Below, piece after piece: positions 6,139-14,000 of a DNA stretch of 15,816 bases. A program made the translations under genes and the position numbers. This stretch comes from Candidatus Aciduliprofundum sp. JdFR-45 (GTDB lineage: Archaea; Thermoplasmatota; Thermoplasmata; Thermoplasmatales; JdFR-45): assembly GCA_002011395.1 (NCBI GenBank), contig MTNG01000156.1, positions 1-15,816 on the forward strand, read 5' to 3'. The notes beneath the pieces are model-generated. The model did no database searches, was not told where the DNA came from, and saw only the letters and a list, made by a program, of their open reading frames with translations. The stretch's first letter is position 1; each line of letters opens with the position of its first letter.

Positions 6139-7149
6139 GTGGTCCCCTTGCGCGTCAGGATGGGCGATGAAGTTGTGGAGATGCGCTCTGTGGAATACGA
6201 GGACGGCACGGTTAAGATGATAGATCAGAGGGTGCTCCCCGAGGAGATAAGGATATTCAGGGCTGATACCCTCAAAAAGGTGGCCTACGCCATCAGGGAG
6301 ATGGTGGTGCGCGGTGCTCCCGCCATCGGCATAGCCGCCGCCTACGGCATGGCCGGCGCCTACGAGCGCGGCGAGGACCTATACGAGGCGAGGGATTCCC
6401 TGGCGAGGACGAGGCCGACGGCCCACGACCTCTTCTACGCGCTTGACCGCATGCTGGAGGCCTACAAAGCGGGGAGGGATGTGGTGGAGGAGGCGATCAG
6501 ATACGCGGACGAGATCGTGGAGAGGTGCAGAAAAATAGGTGAGGCGGGAGAGCCGCTGATAGAGGATGGGTATCGCATTCTCACGCACTGCAACGCGGGT
6601 GCGCTGGCCGTCGCGGACTGGGGTACGGCACTGGCGCCTATGAGGATGGCCCACAGGAATGGCAGGAGGATATTCGTGTGGGTGGACGAGACACGCCCGC
6701 GTCTGCAGGGCGCACGCCTCACGGCATGGGAACTTCTTCAGGAGGGGATAGACCATGCAGTGATCGCGGACAACGCCGCGGGTTTCTTTATGCGGCGTGG
6801 CGAGGTGGACCTCGTCATTGTTGGGGCGGACCGAATCGCCGCCAACGGGGACGTGGCGAACAAGATAGGCACGTATGAAAAGGCGGTGGTGGCGCACGAA
6901 AATGGCATACCCTTTTACGTCGCCGCTCCCGTATCCACCTTTGACCTGCACCTGAAAAGCGGCGAGGAGATACCCATAGAGGAGAGGTCGGAGGACGAGG
7001 TGCTTGAGGTCCGCGGCAGGCGTGTGGCCCCCCTCGGCTCGCACGCCCGGAACCCTGCCTTTGACGTTACACCCGCGAAGTACATAACCGGTATAATCAC
7101 CGAGATGGGCATTATAAAGCCCGGAGAGGTGAGGAGGGTGGTGGAGTGA
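6139..7149 (+). CDS. mtnA: S-methyl-5-thioribose-1-phosphate isomerase (aIF-2B-like fold)
   Basis: Converts methylthioribose 1-phosphate to methylthioribulose 1-phosphate in methionine salvage, recycling the methylthioadenosine left by polyamine synthesis and radical SAM chemistry. In 336-aa numbering the substrate-binding block VRGAPAIGIAAAYG is near the N-terminus, the catalytic cysteine is Cys151 in LTHCNAGALA and the catalytic aspartate is Asp231 in VGADRIAANGDVANKIGTY. DETRPRLQGARLTAWEL and NPAFDVTP complete the signature. The related archaeal ribose-1,5-bisphosphate isomerase lacks the THCNAGALA and RPRLQGARLTAWEL blocks in this form, so MtnA is preferred. GTG 6139 was chosen from the TATA position; GTG 6121, TTG 6148 and ATG 6160 are alternatives. 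Its stop overlaps the start of the next gene, so the two are co-transcribed. Confidence 0.92.
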   Translation: MVPLRVRMGDEVVEMRSVEYEDGTVKMIDQRVLPEEIRIFRADTLKKVAYAIREMVVRGAPAIGIAAAYGMAGAYERGEDLYEARDSLARTRPTAHDLFYALDRMLEAYKAGRDVVEEAIRYADEIVERCRKIGEAGEPLIEDGYRILTHCNAGALAVADWGTALAPMRMAHRNGRRIFVWVDETRPRLQGARLTAWELLQEGIDHAVIADNAAGFFMRRGEVDLVIVGADRIAANGDVANKIGTYEKAVVAHENGIPFYVAAPVSTFDLHLKSGEEIPIEERSEDEVLEVRGRRVAPLGSHARNPAFDVTPAKYITGIITEMGIIKPGEVRRVVE

Positions 7150-7691
7150 TGGAAGAAGATGATGACAGGTATGAAGTTCTCCGCGGTTTTGGAATGACCC
7201 CCACGGATATGCTGTTCATTCCGGAAGATGTGGAGGCCTTTCTGGACGTGATGCTGGAGGAGAAGAAGGGGAAGCGGCTGGAGCGCGTGGTCGGCCTGAT
7301 AAAGAGATACTCCAAGTTAAACAAAAAGCTGTCGGGAATAACCGCGGTCTTCTCCGCCTTTGATTCCAGCACAGACGCCATGCAGTGGATACTTGAGAGG
7401 TACTCCACCTATGCGATGACGGGGCACGAGGGAGAGGTGGCGAAGGACCTCGTGGACGCCTACTACAGGATAAAGATATGGTCCGGCTACTTCATGTCAC
7501 TCGTGAACTCGCTCAACTTCGCCCTGTGGACGCGGCGCTATTCAACGGCGGAGAAGATACTAACGAAGATGGAGAAGGAGGTGGAGCGCGCCGTTGACCT
7601 CTACAGGGAGTTCGACAGAAAGGTGAGGGAACTCGTTGAGATACAGCTGGGGCCGGCTGAGGATATTGAACTGCCCGAGTACCTCAGGTGA
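7149..7691 (+). CDS. Uncharacterised helical protein co-transcribed with mtnA
   Basis: Unrecognised, 180 aa, soluble, with no signal peptide or membrane segment. It is predicted almost wholly helical and highly charged: an acidic start (MEEDDDRYEVL), a basic amphipathic stretch (EEKKGKRLERVVGLIKRYSK), a central region rich in aromatics (YYRIKIWSGYFMSLVNSLNF) and a coiled-coil-like tail (EKEVERAVDLYREFDRKVRE). There is one Trp-Thr-Arg-Arg segment but no conserved-looking His/Cys/Asp set, so a binding or structural role is more likely than catalysis. The ATG overlaps the mtnA TGA as TGATG; a GTG three bases earlier is also possible. Purine-rich SD-like sequence lies in the end of mtnA (GGAGG, 7133-7137). 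Coupling suggests a tie to MtnA or simple operon sharing; function is unknown. Confidence 0.8.
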   Translation: MEEDDDRYEVLRGFGMTPTDMLFIPEDVEAFLDVMLEEKKGKRLERVVGLIKRYSKLNKKLSGITAVFSAFDSSTDAMQWILERYSTYAMTGHEGEVAKDLVDAYYRIKIWSGYFMSLVNSLNFALWTRRYSTAEKILTKMEKEVERAVDLYREFDRKVRELVEIQLGPAEDIELPEYLR

Positions 7692-7698
7692 GCGAGGG

Positions 7699-7707
7699 TT
7701 TATAAAA
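7699..7707 (+). promoter_or_regulatory. TATA box for the hydrolase-flavoprotein-radical SAM operon
   Basis: TTTATAAAA, a near-consensus archaeal TATA box, is centred 25-26 bases before the GTG at 7728. It predicts a leaderless transcript for the three-gene operon and fixes the start of its first gene. Confidence 0.7.
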
Positions 7708-7727
7708 GGGCTATCATATCCACCGCC

Positions 7728-8366
7728 GTGGCGGGCAAACTCTACGCGACGCGGGAAACCATGGACGAAAAGGCGCGGGTATGGCTCTCCCGGTTACCTC
7801 GCAGGAGGAGATGGCCGCTGCCGCGTCCGGAGGAGAGCGCGCTTCTCGTCATAGACATGCAGAATTTCTTTCTTGACGAGGCGAGCTATGCGTTCATCCC
7901 CGTTGCCCGGGAGATGGTGGATGCCGTTAACGCGTTTGCGCGCGCCATGGAGGACGCCGGTGGAAAGGTCATCTACACGGTTCACGTGCAGGATGTGGGT
8001 GACGAGGGCGTCATGGCGGAGTGGTGGCGGGATGTGATCCGTGAGGGCGTCTGGGCGGAGATTCACCCATCCGTGGAAGTACACGGCCCTGTTCTGAGGA
8101 AGCCGCGTTACTCGCCGTTTTACAGAACCGACCTGGAGGTGCACTTGAAGGGTGTAAAGAATATCTTCATCGCGGGGGTGATGACGAACGTGTGCTGCGA
8201 GACGGCGGCCAGGGATGCCTTTGTGAGGGACTACAGGCCGTTTATGCTGGCGGACGCCACGGCGACAGTGAGCGAGGAACTGCACGTCGCATCCCTCACC
8301 TCGCTGTCCCACGGCGTGGCGGAGGTGCTAACATGCGAGGAAGCCAGGAGACGGTTGTCGTTGTAG
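7728..8366 (+). CDS. Cysteine hydrolase of the isochorismatase fold
   Basis: A 212-aa cytosolic hydrolase of the family that includes isochorismatases, nicotinamidases and amidohydrolases acting on small C-N bonds. The catalytic triad is visible: Asp43 in LLVIDMQNFF, Lys125 in VLRKPRYSPFYRT and Cys156 in GVMTNVCCETAARDAF; a second cysteine follows at 157. The nicotinamidase metal-site residues (Asp-x-His-x-x-x-His) are not evident, so nicotinamidase is disfavoured. The substrate cannot be assigned. An N-terminal extension of about 35 residues, basic and Arg-rich (LSRLPRRRRWPLPRP), precedes the core. GTG 7728 is fixed by the TATA box. The 3' end overlaps the flavoprotein gene by 34 bases, so translation is coupled and a linked role is likely. 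Confidence 0.9.
   Translation: MAGKLYATRETMDEKARVWLSRLPRRRRWPLPRPEESALLVIDMQNFFLDEASYAFIPVAREMVDAVNAFARAMEDAGGKVIYTVHVQDVGDEGVMAEWWRDVIREGVWAEIHPSVEVHGPVLRKPRYSPFYRTDLEVHLKGVKNIFIAGVMTNVCCETAARDAFVRDYRPFMLADATATVSEELHVASLTSLSHGVAEVLTCEEARRRLSL
8321..8327 (+). promoter_or_regulatory. Shine-Dalgarno site that sets the flavoprotein start
   Basis: GGAGGTG, five bases before the ATG at 8333. It lies within the hydrolase gene and rules out longer in-frame starts beginning at 8192. Confidence 0.75.
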
Positions 8367-9190
8367 GGGCCGGGCCGGCGGGAGTCGCCGCCGCGGTTCA
8401 GTGTATCAGGCAGGGGCTGGATGTCCTGGTGGTTGAGAGGGAGCGCGTGGGCGGACTCATATACTATGCCAGAAAAGTTGAGAACTTTCCCGGCTTTGTA
8501 GGTCTCCGGGGGCACGAGGTGTGCCGGCGTCTGGAGGGGATGCTTAGGGATGCGGGTGTCCGCGTTATCAGGGACGAGGTTTCATGTGTCATACCATCGG
8601 AGGGCGGCTTCACGGTGTGTCTCTCCAGCGGTGAGATTGGAGCGTGCGCGGTCATACTCGCAACGGGTGCCCGCCCGCGCTCGCTGGGAATTCCGGGCGA
8701 GGTGCATTACCCTCCGTGGGAGGATTATCACGGGAAGAAGGTTGCGGTTATAGGTGGCGGTGACGTCGCCTTTGACTACGCCCTGCGGATAAGCGAACTA
8801 GGAGGCGAGGTCACGCTCCTACACAGGAGCGACCCGCGGGCCATCCCTCCGCTACGGAGGGAGGCGCGTGAGGCGGGCATCCGGATGGTGAGGGGTGAGG
8901 TGGAGCGGTGGGCAACGCGCCATGAAGGACTGCTCCTGTACGCCGGCGGAGTTGAAATCCCATGTGACCTCCCCGTGGTTGCGATAGGGAGGGAGCCGCA
9001 TCTCCCCGGGATTCGCGGTACCCTCGGGGTCATCTCATCGGAGAACGGCAAAACCCAAATACCCGGTCTCTATGTGGTCGGAGAGGCATCTGGCCTGAGG
9101 TACAGGCAGATGGGAATCGCGGTGGGCATGGGTCTGGCGGCCGCCATGGACTGTGCCCGATGGGTGAGGAAAGATGAAGGTCGTATATGA
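8333..9190 (+). CDS. Thioredoxin-reductase-like FAD/NADPH flavoprotein lacking the CxxC
   Basis: A 285-aa pyridine-nucleotide-disulfide oxidoreductase of the short TrxB class. The FAD site is GAGPAG (12-17) with Glu35 at the end of the second strand, then ENFPGF (50-55) and ATGARPR (110-116). The NADPH domain has VIGGGDVAFDYA (139-150) and HRSDPRA (164-170), a variant of the HRRxxxR motif that favours NADPH. A second FAD block is GLYVVGEASG. In real thioredoxin reductases a CATCDG redox disulfide sits just before the NADPH loop. Here that place reads VHYPPWEDYHGKK (124-136) with no cysteine. It also lacks the C-terminal extension of TrxR-like ferredoxin-NADP reductases. It therefore probably passes electrons to a partner other than thioredoxin. 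It overlaps the hydrolase by 34 bases and the radical SAM gene by 17. Fold certain, partner inferred. Confidence 0.88.
   Translation: MRGSQETVVVVGAGPAGVAAAVQCIRQGLDVLVVERERVGGLIYYARKVENFPGFVGLRGHEVCRRLEGMLRDAGVRVIRDEVSCVIPSEGGFTVCLSSGEIGACAVILATGARPRSLGIPGEVHYPPWEDYHGKKVAVIGGGDVAFDYALRISELGGEVTLLHRSDPRAIPPLRREAREAGIRMVRGEVERWATRHEGLLLYAGGVEIPCDLPVVAIGREPHLPGIRGTLGVISSENGKTQIPGLYVVGEASGLRYRQMGIAVGMGLAAAMDCARWVRKDEGRI
9163..9169 (+). promoter_or_regulatory. Shine-Dalgarno-like site of the radical SAM gene
   Basis: GGTGAGG, four bases before the ATG at 9174 and inside the flavoprotein gene. It supports the overlapping start and co-translation. Confidence 0.55.
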
Positions 9191-10073
9191 GGGCGGCGAC
9201 GAGAAGGTTGCGAAGGTATATGCGGCGTATATGAGGGGGAGCCCCGAGCACATGGTTGAGTTTGTGGAGTCGCTGTCCGGCAGTCCGTCCATTGATGAGA
9301 AGTGGGTCCTCATAATATCGTCGCAGTTTGGCTGCCCTGTCAGATGCAGATTCTGCGACGCTTCCATCTTCTACCGCGGGAACCTCACGGCGGAGGAGAT
9401 GCTGGCCCAGGTTGATTTCATGGTGAGGAGGCGTTATCCCGATGGGAACGTGCCCGCCAAAAAGTTCAAGGTCCAGTTCGCCCGGATGGGTGAGCCGGCT
9501 CTCAACGATGCGGTCATAGAGGCCATGCTGGAAATACGCAGGAGGTACAGGGCGCCGGGCTACATGCCGTGCATATCCACTGTGGCGCCGGCCGGACGGG
9601 ATGAGTGGTTCGGGAGGCTACTGGAGGCGAACCGCAAGGTCTTTAGGGGATGGTTTCAACTTCAGTTCTCGCTCCACTCCACGGATCAAAAATACAGGGA
9701 CTGGCTCGTTCCCATCCGAAAGTGGGGGCTGAACGAAATCGCGGAGTACGGGGAGCGCTTCTACGTGGGTGGCAGAAAGGTGACGCTCAACTTCGCCCTC
9801 TCGCCCGGAGCGAGAGTGGACCCTTCCGTCATATCGGAGCATTTTGACCCCCACGTCTTTGCCCTCAAATTCACGCCGGTGAACCCCACGGTTCGCGCGG
9901 AGGAGAACGGGATGGTGAACGTGTTCACGGAGAGAGAGGCGGACCGCTACGTCTTCCTCCGCGAGCTGAGAGAGATGGGCTACGATGTGATAGTCAGCAT
10001 AGGGGAACTGGTGGAAAACGAAATAGGGAGCAACTGCGGACAGCTAGTCATGCGCGTCCACACGGGCACGTAA
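9174..10073 (+). CDS. Short RlmN/Cfr-like radical SAM protein
   Basis: A 299-aa radical SAM enzyme resembling the RlmN/Cfr methyltransferases that methylate adenine 2503 of 23S rRNA. Landmarks in order: CxxxCxxC cluster ligands Cys54, Cys58, Cys61 (GCPVRCRFCDA), RGNLTAEEMLAQ, RMGEPALN, STVAP, FSLHSTDQKYRDWLVP, VTLNFALSPG, KFTPVNPT and NCGQL, whose Cys288 matches the methyl-carrying Cys355 of E. coli RlmN. Differences: the position of RlmN Cys118, seven residues before the first cluster cysteine, is Ile47; the N-terminal accessory domain is missing; and GMGEP is RMGEP. These suggest altered chemistry or a different substrate. It is last in the operon with the hydrolase and flavoprotein; the latter might reduce its cluster (inference). 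Its end overlaps the convergent TtuA-like gene by 30 bases. Confidence 0.85.
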   Translation: MKVVYEGGDEKVAKVYAAYMRGSPEHMVEFVESLSGSPSIDEKWVLIISSQFGCPVRCRFCDASIFYRGNLTAEEMLAQVDFMVRRRYPDGNVPAKKFKVQFARMGEPALNDAVIEAMLEIRRRYRAPGYMPCISTVAPAGRDEWFGRLLEANRKVFRGWFQLQFSLHSTDQKYRDWLVPIRKWGLNEIAEYGERFYVGGRKVTLNFALSPGARVDPSVISEHFDPHVFALKFTPVNPTVRAEENGMVNVFTEREADRYVFLRELREMGYDVIVSIGELVENEIGSNCGQLVMRVHTGT

Positions 10074-10919
10074 ACTGCAGAAGGCACACACCTCGCGGCT
10101 GGTGGGCTCGCCGCACACTGTGCATTCCCTCCACACGGTGCCCTCTCCCGGCATGTGGGCGGCGAGTTCCCTCACGCTCCTTATCAACTGCACACGGAAG
10201 TTTTTCTTTTTTCTCTCAATCTCATATATGATTTCCTTCCACCCGCTGAACTTCGCCAGCGGACATCTGTCCGCCCGCACAGGTAAGTCCGTGAGGAGCG
10301 CGTAGGCAAGCGTCTCCCTCTCGCCCACCTCGAAGAGCGGCCTTATGCGGGGCAGCACCAGGGGATGCTCGCTGGGGTTGTGAGGAACAAGTTTTCTGTT
10401 CCACGCGTAGTTTCCTGAAAGAAGGTTTTTCAGGAAGAACTCCAGGATGTCGTCCATGTTGTGTCCCGTTGCCACCTTCGTTGCCCCGAGTTCCCGAGGA
10501 ACTCTGTTCATAAGGTATCTCTTCACCGCTCCGCAGGCGGAGCACGCCTTTCTCCCCTCTATGTCAACCACGCGGAACCCGTATTCCTCTCGTAAAGAGG
10601 TCACGTGAATTTCCACTCCGAGTTCGGCGGCGAACTCGCGGGATATGCTCTCCATCTCATCCGAGTACCCCGGTATCCCAAGATTGATGTGATATGCGAA
10701 GACATCTGCGCCGTACTCCTTCAGCATTTTTAGGGCGACCACGCTGTCCTTGCCACCCGACAGCGCCACCGCTACCCGGTCACCCCTCCCCACCAGGCTG
10801 TAGGCCTTTATCACATGGAAGACCCTCCTCCTGTATATTCGTATAAAGCAGTCCTCGCATAGATCCATGCTGAAACCCCTCAGGCTTGCCCTCGCCCGCC
10901 TGCACGCCTCGCATCGCAT
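10044..10919 (-). CDS. TtuA/NcsA-type tRNA 2-thiouridine synthetase (TIGR00269-like)
   Basis: A 291-aa cytosolic enzyme that adenylates a uridine in tRNA and replaces its 2-oxygen with sulfur from a ubiquitin-like carrier: position 54 for TtuA, 34 for NcsA/Ncs6. The two cannot be separated reliably here. N-terminal zinc finger: Cys3, Cys6, Cys21, Cys24. PP-loop ATP site: SGGKDS (54-59) in VALSGGKDSVVAL. Fe-S ligands expected from TtuA structures: Cys126, Cys129 (CSAC) and Cys219 (RCPLA). ATGHNMDD (150-157) is present. C-terminal zinc finger: Cys266, Cys269, Cys278, Cys281. All key residues are intact. The frame is open to 11144, but a TATA box centred 26 bases before the ATG at 10919, and the start of homology at MRCEAC, fix the start. 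It is divergent from the S8 protease. Confidence 0.92.
   Translation of the reverse strand: MRCEACRRARASLRGFSMDLCEDCFIRIYRRRVFHVIKAYSLVGRGDRVAVALSGGKDSVVALKMLKEYGADVFAYHINLGIPGYSDEMESISREFAAELGVEIHVTSLREEYGFRVVDIEGRKACSACGAVKRYLMNRVPRELGATKVATGHNMDDILEFFLKNLLSGNYAWNRKLVPHNPSEHPLVLPRIRPLFEVGERETLAYALLTDLPVRADRCPLAKFSGWKEIIYEIERKKKNFRVQLIRSVRELAAHMPGEGTVWRECTVCGEPTSREVCAFCSLRARVDAHD
10201..10212 (+). terminator. Possible T-rich terminator for the three-gene operon
   Basis: TTTTTCTTTTTT lies about 130 bases after the radical SAM stop, inside the antisense of the TtuA-like gene, where it encodes a Lys-rich stretch. Archaeal RNA polymerase can stop at such T-tracts. The coding constraint offers an equally good explanation. 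Confidence 0.25.
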
Positions 10920-10940
10920 ACGCGGCGGAGTGCATTGGTT

Positions 10941-10948
10941 TAATAAAA
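10941..10948 (-). promoter_or_regulatory. TATA box for the TtuA-like gene
   Basis: The minus strand reads TTTTATTA, centred about 26 bases before the ATG at 10919, a leaderless arrangement. It is part of a 100-base divergent promoter region shared with the protease. Confidence 0.65.
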
Positions 10949-10966
10949 CCTTACGTCTGACAAAAC

Positions 10967-10974
10967 TTTTTATA
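10967..10974 (+). promoter_or_regulatory. TATA box for the S8 protease
   Basis: TTTTTATA predicts a transcription start near 10997. That gives a leader of about 25-30 bases containing a Shine-Dalgarno sequence, unlike the leaderless neighbours. Confidence 0.6.
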
Positions 10975-11010
10975 CCGAAATATGGATACATCGTTCCGTT
11001 CCCTGAAAAG

Positions 11011-11017
11011 GGGAGGT
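11011..11017 (+). promoter_or_regulatory. Shine-Dalgarno site of the S8 protease
   Basis: GGGAGGT is followed by ATG at 11020 (two bases away) and ATG at 11026 (eight bases away). Normal spacing favours 11026. Either gives a good signal peptide. Confidence 0.65.
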
Positions 11018-11025
11018 CGATGAAG

Positions 11026-14000
11026 ATGAGAGGAAAACACATAGTATGGGCTGTGATGGTGATTATGCTGATGGCCGGTCTGACACCTCTGGTGGGTACG
11101 ACCCTGCCGGGAGGTGGGCCCGGCACAGCGACCCCACAGAGCACGGTTGAACTCCCTGCTGAGGAGAGAAGGCCTATAACCCTTGAGCCGCTGGAAGTCG
11201 CTGCACAGAAGGTGCAGCCGTCCCTTCTGGAGATGGCGAGGGAAACGCCGAAGAAAACGGTGAAGGTCTACGTGATGACAACGGATCCAAACGAACTGGG
11301 CGATTATCTTAGGAGCATAGGTGTTGACACGAGGATAGGCGAGGTTCCGGCTCACCCCGGATACAAGATACTCGCACCCTCCTTTGAACTCACCGCGGAC
11401 CAGGTGCTGCAGGTGGCCCGACTGGGCAGCACGCTATCCGTGGTGGAATTCACCGAACCCGTTGTTGAGAAAGCGAAGATACCCGTTGAGGACCTTGCCT
11501 ATTACCCCGGAGAGGGCATAACGCCCCTGGACTACGCCACCACCCTCCACCACGGTGCGCAGACGGCATGGACCAAGTACAACGTGACCGGCAACGGCAT
11601 AAATATTGCAATAGTTGATACGGGCTTTGACTTCGGGCATCCGGACCTGATGGACTCATATGCGGTCGTGACTGACCCGACATCGCCCTACTACGGGTGG
11701 CCAATAGTGTATGACCAGTGGTCTATGCAGAATTATATCCTGTACGGTAAGTATGGATTTGACGGCTCCTCCATATACAGCGCGGTCTGGCCGTCGTCCT
11801 TCTATGCCAATACGTCAACGAACGTGACGGCGAGCAACGGTTACGTGACCTTTGATGGAAGGCAGTACTACGTGGGCAGCATACCATCTGCGAGCGGTTA
11901 CTACCACATAGGATACCACGTGGACGGCTATCTTGCCTTCAACTACTATTTCCAGGCGTATCTGAACGGCGAACCTGTTAAGAACGTCGCGGTACTCGTC
12001 ACGGACAGCACCACACCCTACGTGTACGATACCGTCTACGTTGACCTGGACAACGACGGCGACTTCACCGATGAGAAGCCGTGCAACGTGTCATCTCCCG
12101 TGTCTTACAAGGACAATTACGACACCTTCACGGGCACCTGGAACAACGACACGTGGAACGGCGGGGATGGTTATGCTGATATATCCGGTGGCCTGATTTA
12201 CTTCATCGCCGATGGCAAGACGCCCATACCTTACTCCGACGTGTGGGCCACCGCCTACGGCGTGAACAACACCATACCCGGCAACGGAGACCTCGTTGCG
12301 TTCATAGGTGAGTTTTACTATGGGTACACCCATGGCACGATGTGCGCCTCCTCAGCCCTCGGCAGGGGCAGGATACTGAACAATTACACGTCTGGAATGG
12401 CTATAAATGCGAAGTTGATACCGCTGCCGTTCTACGGCAACGTCTTTGACATATGGTACTTTACCCAGGAGGGCTACGATGGAGATGTGACCACTACCGA
12501 TGACCAGGCGCAGATAACGAGCAACAGCTTCGGCTGGTCATCCATACACAACGACGGCTGGTCTCTAATAGACAGGTATGCGGACTACATAATCCGCCTG
12601 TATCCCTATCTCGCCAGCGGCGGGGCCAAGTTGCCAGATAATTCCTTCACGATTGCCCTCGGAAACGGCGGTCCCGGATATGGAACGGTCACAACGCCTG
12701 ACCCCCAGGCGGCGATAGGCGTTGCGGCAGGCATAGATTTCTCGTATCGGCAACTCTTTGGCTGGGATGACCCCAACATTGACTCCAAGTACGGCGATGT
12801 CATACCGTTCTCCGCGAGGGGTCCCACGGCCAACGGCAAACTCGGCGTTGATCTCGTTGCGACGGGGGCATATGCGCTGACCGCCCAGTCGCTCAACGTC
12901 CCGAGTTATCTCGCACCCAACTTCGGCGCGATGGAGATGGGTGACGGCTACTACCACGTGCAGTACGGCTCCGGAACCTCCATGGCGACGCCCATAACGG
13001 CCGGTGCCCTCGCGCTCGTCTACGAGGCGTACCTCAGGACCCATGGAACGCTCCCAGATATAGGCACGGCCAAGAGCATAATAAAGAGCAGCGCCGATGA
13101 CATCAATCACGATGTGTTCACGCAGGGTTCCGGGTGGCTCAACGCCACGAGGGCCGTGGAGATGGCGCTGGAAGTTGACGGTGTTGAGGTCAGGCCGGGT
13201 GACTATGATCCGCTGTTTAAGACATCCCTGATATGGGATGCGGGCACCGCCTACGGTACAAGATATGATATGTTCACCAATGTGCTGTTCCCAAGCGCTT
13301 CCGACACGATGGTCTTCAACGTGATAAATCACAACGCCACGGCGAACAAGACGCTCTCCCTGAGCGCGCAGGTTCTTGAGAAGTTCGGTGAATACCGTCT
13401 GGATACGGATACACCTGGTGTCAATTTCACCGTAGGCCTCCCCTTGCCCGACACAGAGAAGGATTACGTGTGGAACATCACCAGCGTGATACCTGCCAAC
13501 ACGGACCTCATGACCGCGTATGCCTATGTGTCCTACACGGATTATGACCTCAAAAAGGACTATCAACTTGATGGGGATATGATGCTGGAGTTGCACGATT
13601 TCTCCGATGACAACCCCCATGACGGCAACATAACGATATACAACGAAACAGCCAGGTTCACGGTCTCAACAAATAGCGGCGATTCGGTTCTCGTGACAGT
13701 GAGAGACCCTCTAAGCAGGATACACGACGGCATGCTCCTGCGTCTGAGGACCTTTGACGCACTCCGCTACGTGAAGATCAACATCGTCCTGGAGTTCTAC
13801 AGGAAGGTTGACTGGGGCTGGGTAACGCTTAACACCACAGTGTTAAATGTCTCGGCGGGCAACACATCTCAGTTCTCCGCCACGCTGACTGTTCCGAACA
13901 ACACGCCGCCCGGCACCTACGAGGGCGCGATATACGTGGACGACGGCACGGGTGCGGTCGTTATGCCCGTGATAGTCAACGTCCCGGGATACATCAATCA

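Noticed and set aside
6379..7044. Minus-strand ORF (221 aa) inside mtnA
   Set aside because: Antisense to the MtnA active-site region, with no promoter or recognisable domain.
6139..7149. Ribose-1,5-bisphosphate isomerase or eIF-2B subunit instead of MtnA
   Set aside because: THCNAGALA and RPRLQGARLTAWEL are the MtnA forms of these blocks.
8192..8332. N-terminal extension of the flavoprotein
   Set aside because: It is an alternate frame of the hydrolase catalytic region. The Shine-Dalgarno site and the FAD motif place the start at 8333.
7728..8366. Nicotinamidase
   Set aside because: The triad is present, but the metal-binding Asp/His set of nicotinamidases is not evident.
8333..9190. Genuine thioredoxin reductase (trxB)
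   Set aside because: The CATC redox motif is absent, so the named activity is not supported.
10920..11144. N-terminal extension of the TtuA-like protein on the minus strand
   Set aside because: It would run through both promoters and the start of the protease. Homology begins with the zinc finger at ATG 10919.
12565..13620. Minus-strand ORF (351 aa) inside the S8 protease
   Set aside because: It is antisense to the catalytic domain that carries Asn547 and Ser652. The peptide shows no motif, and the sense frame is unbroken.
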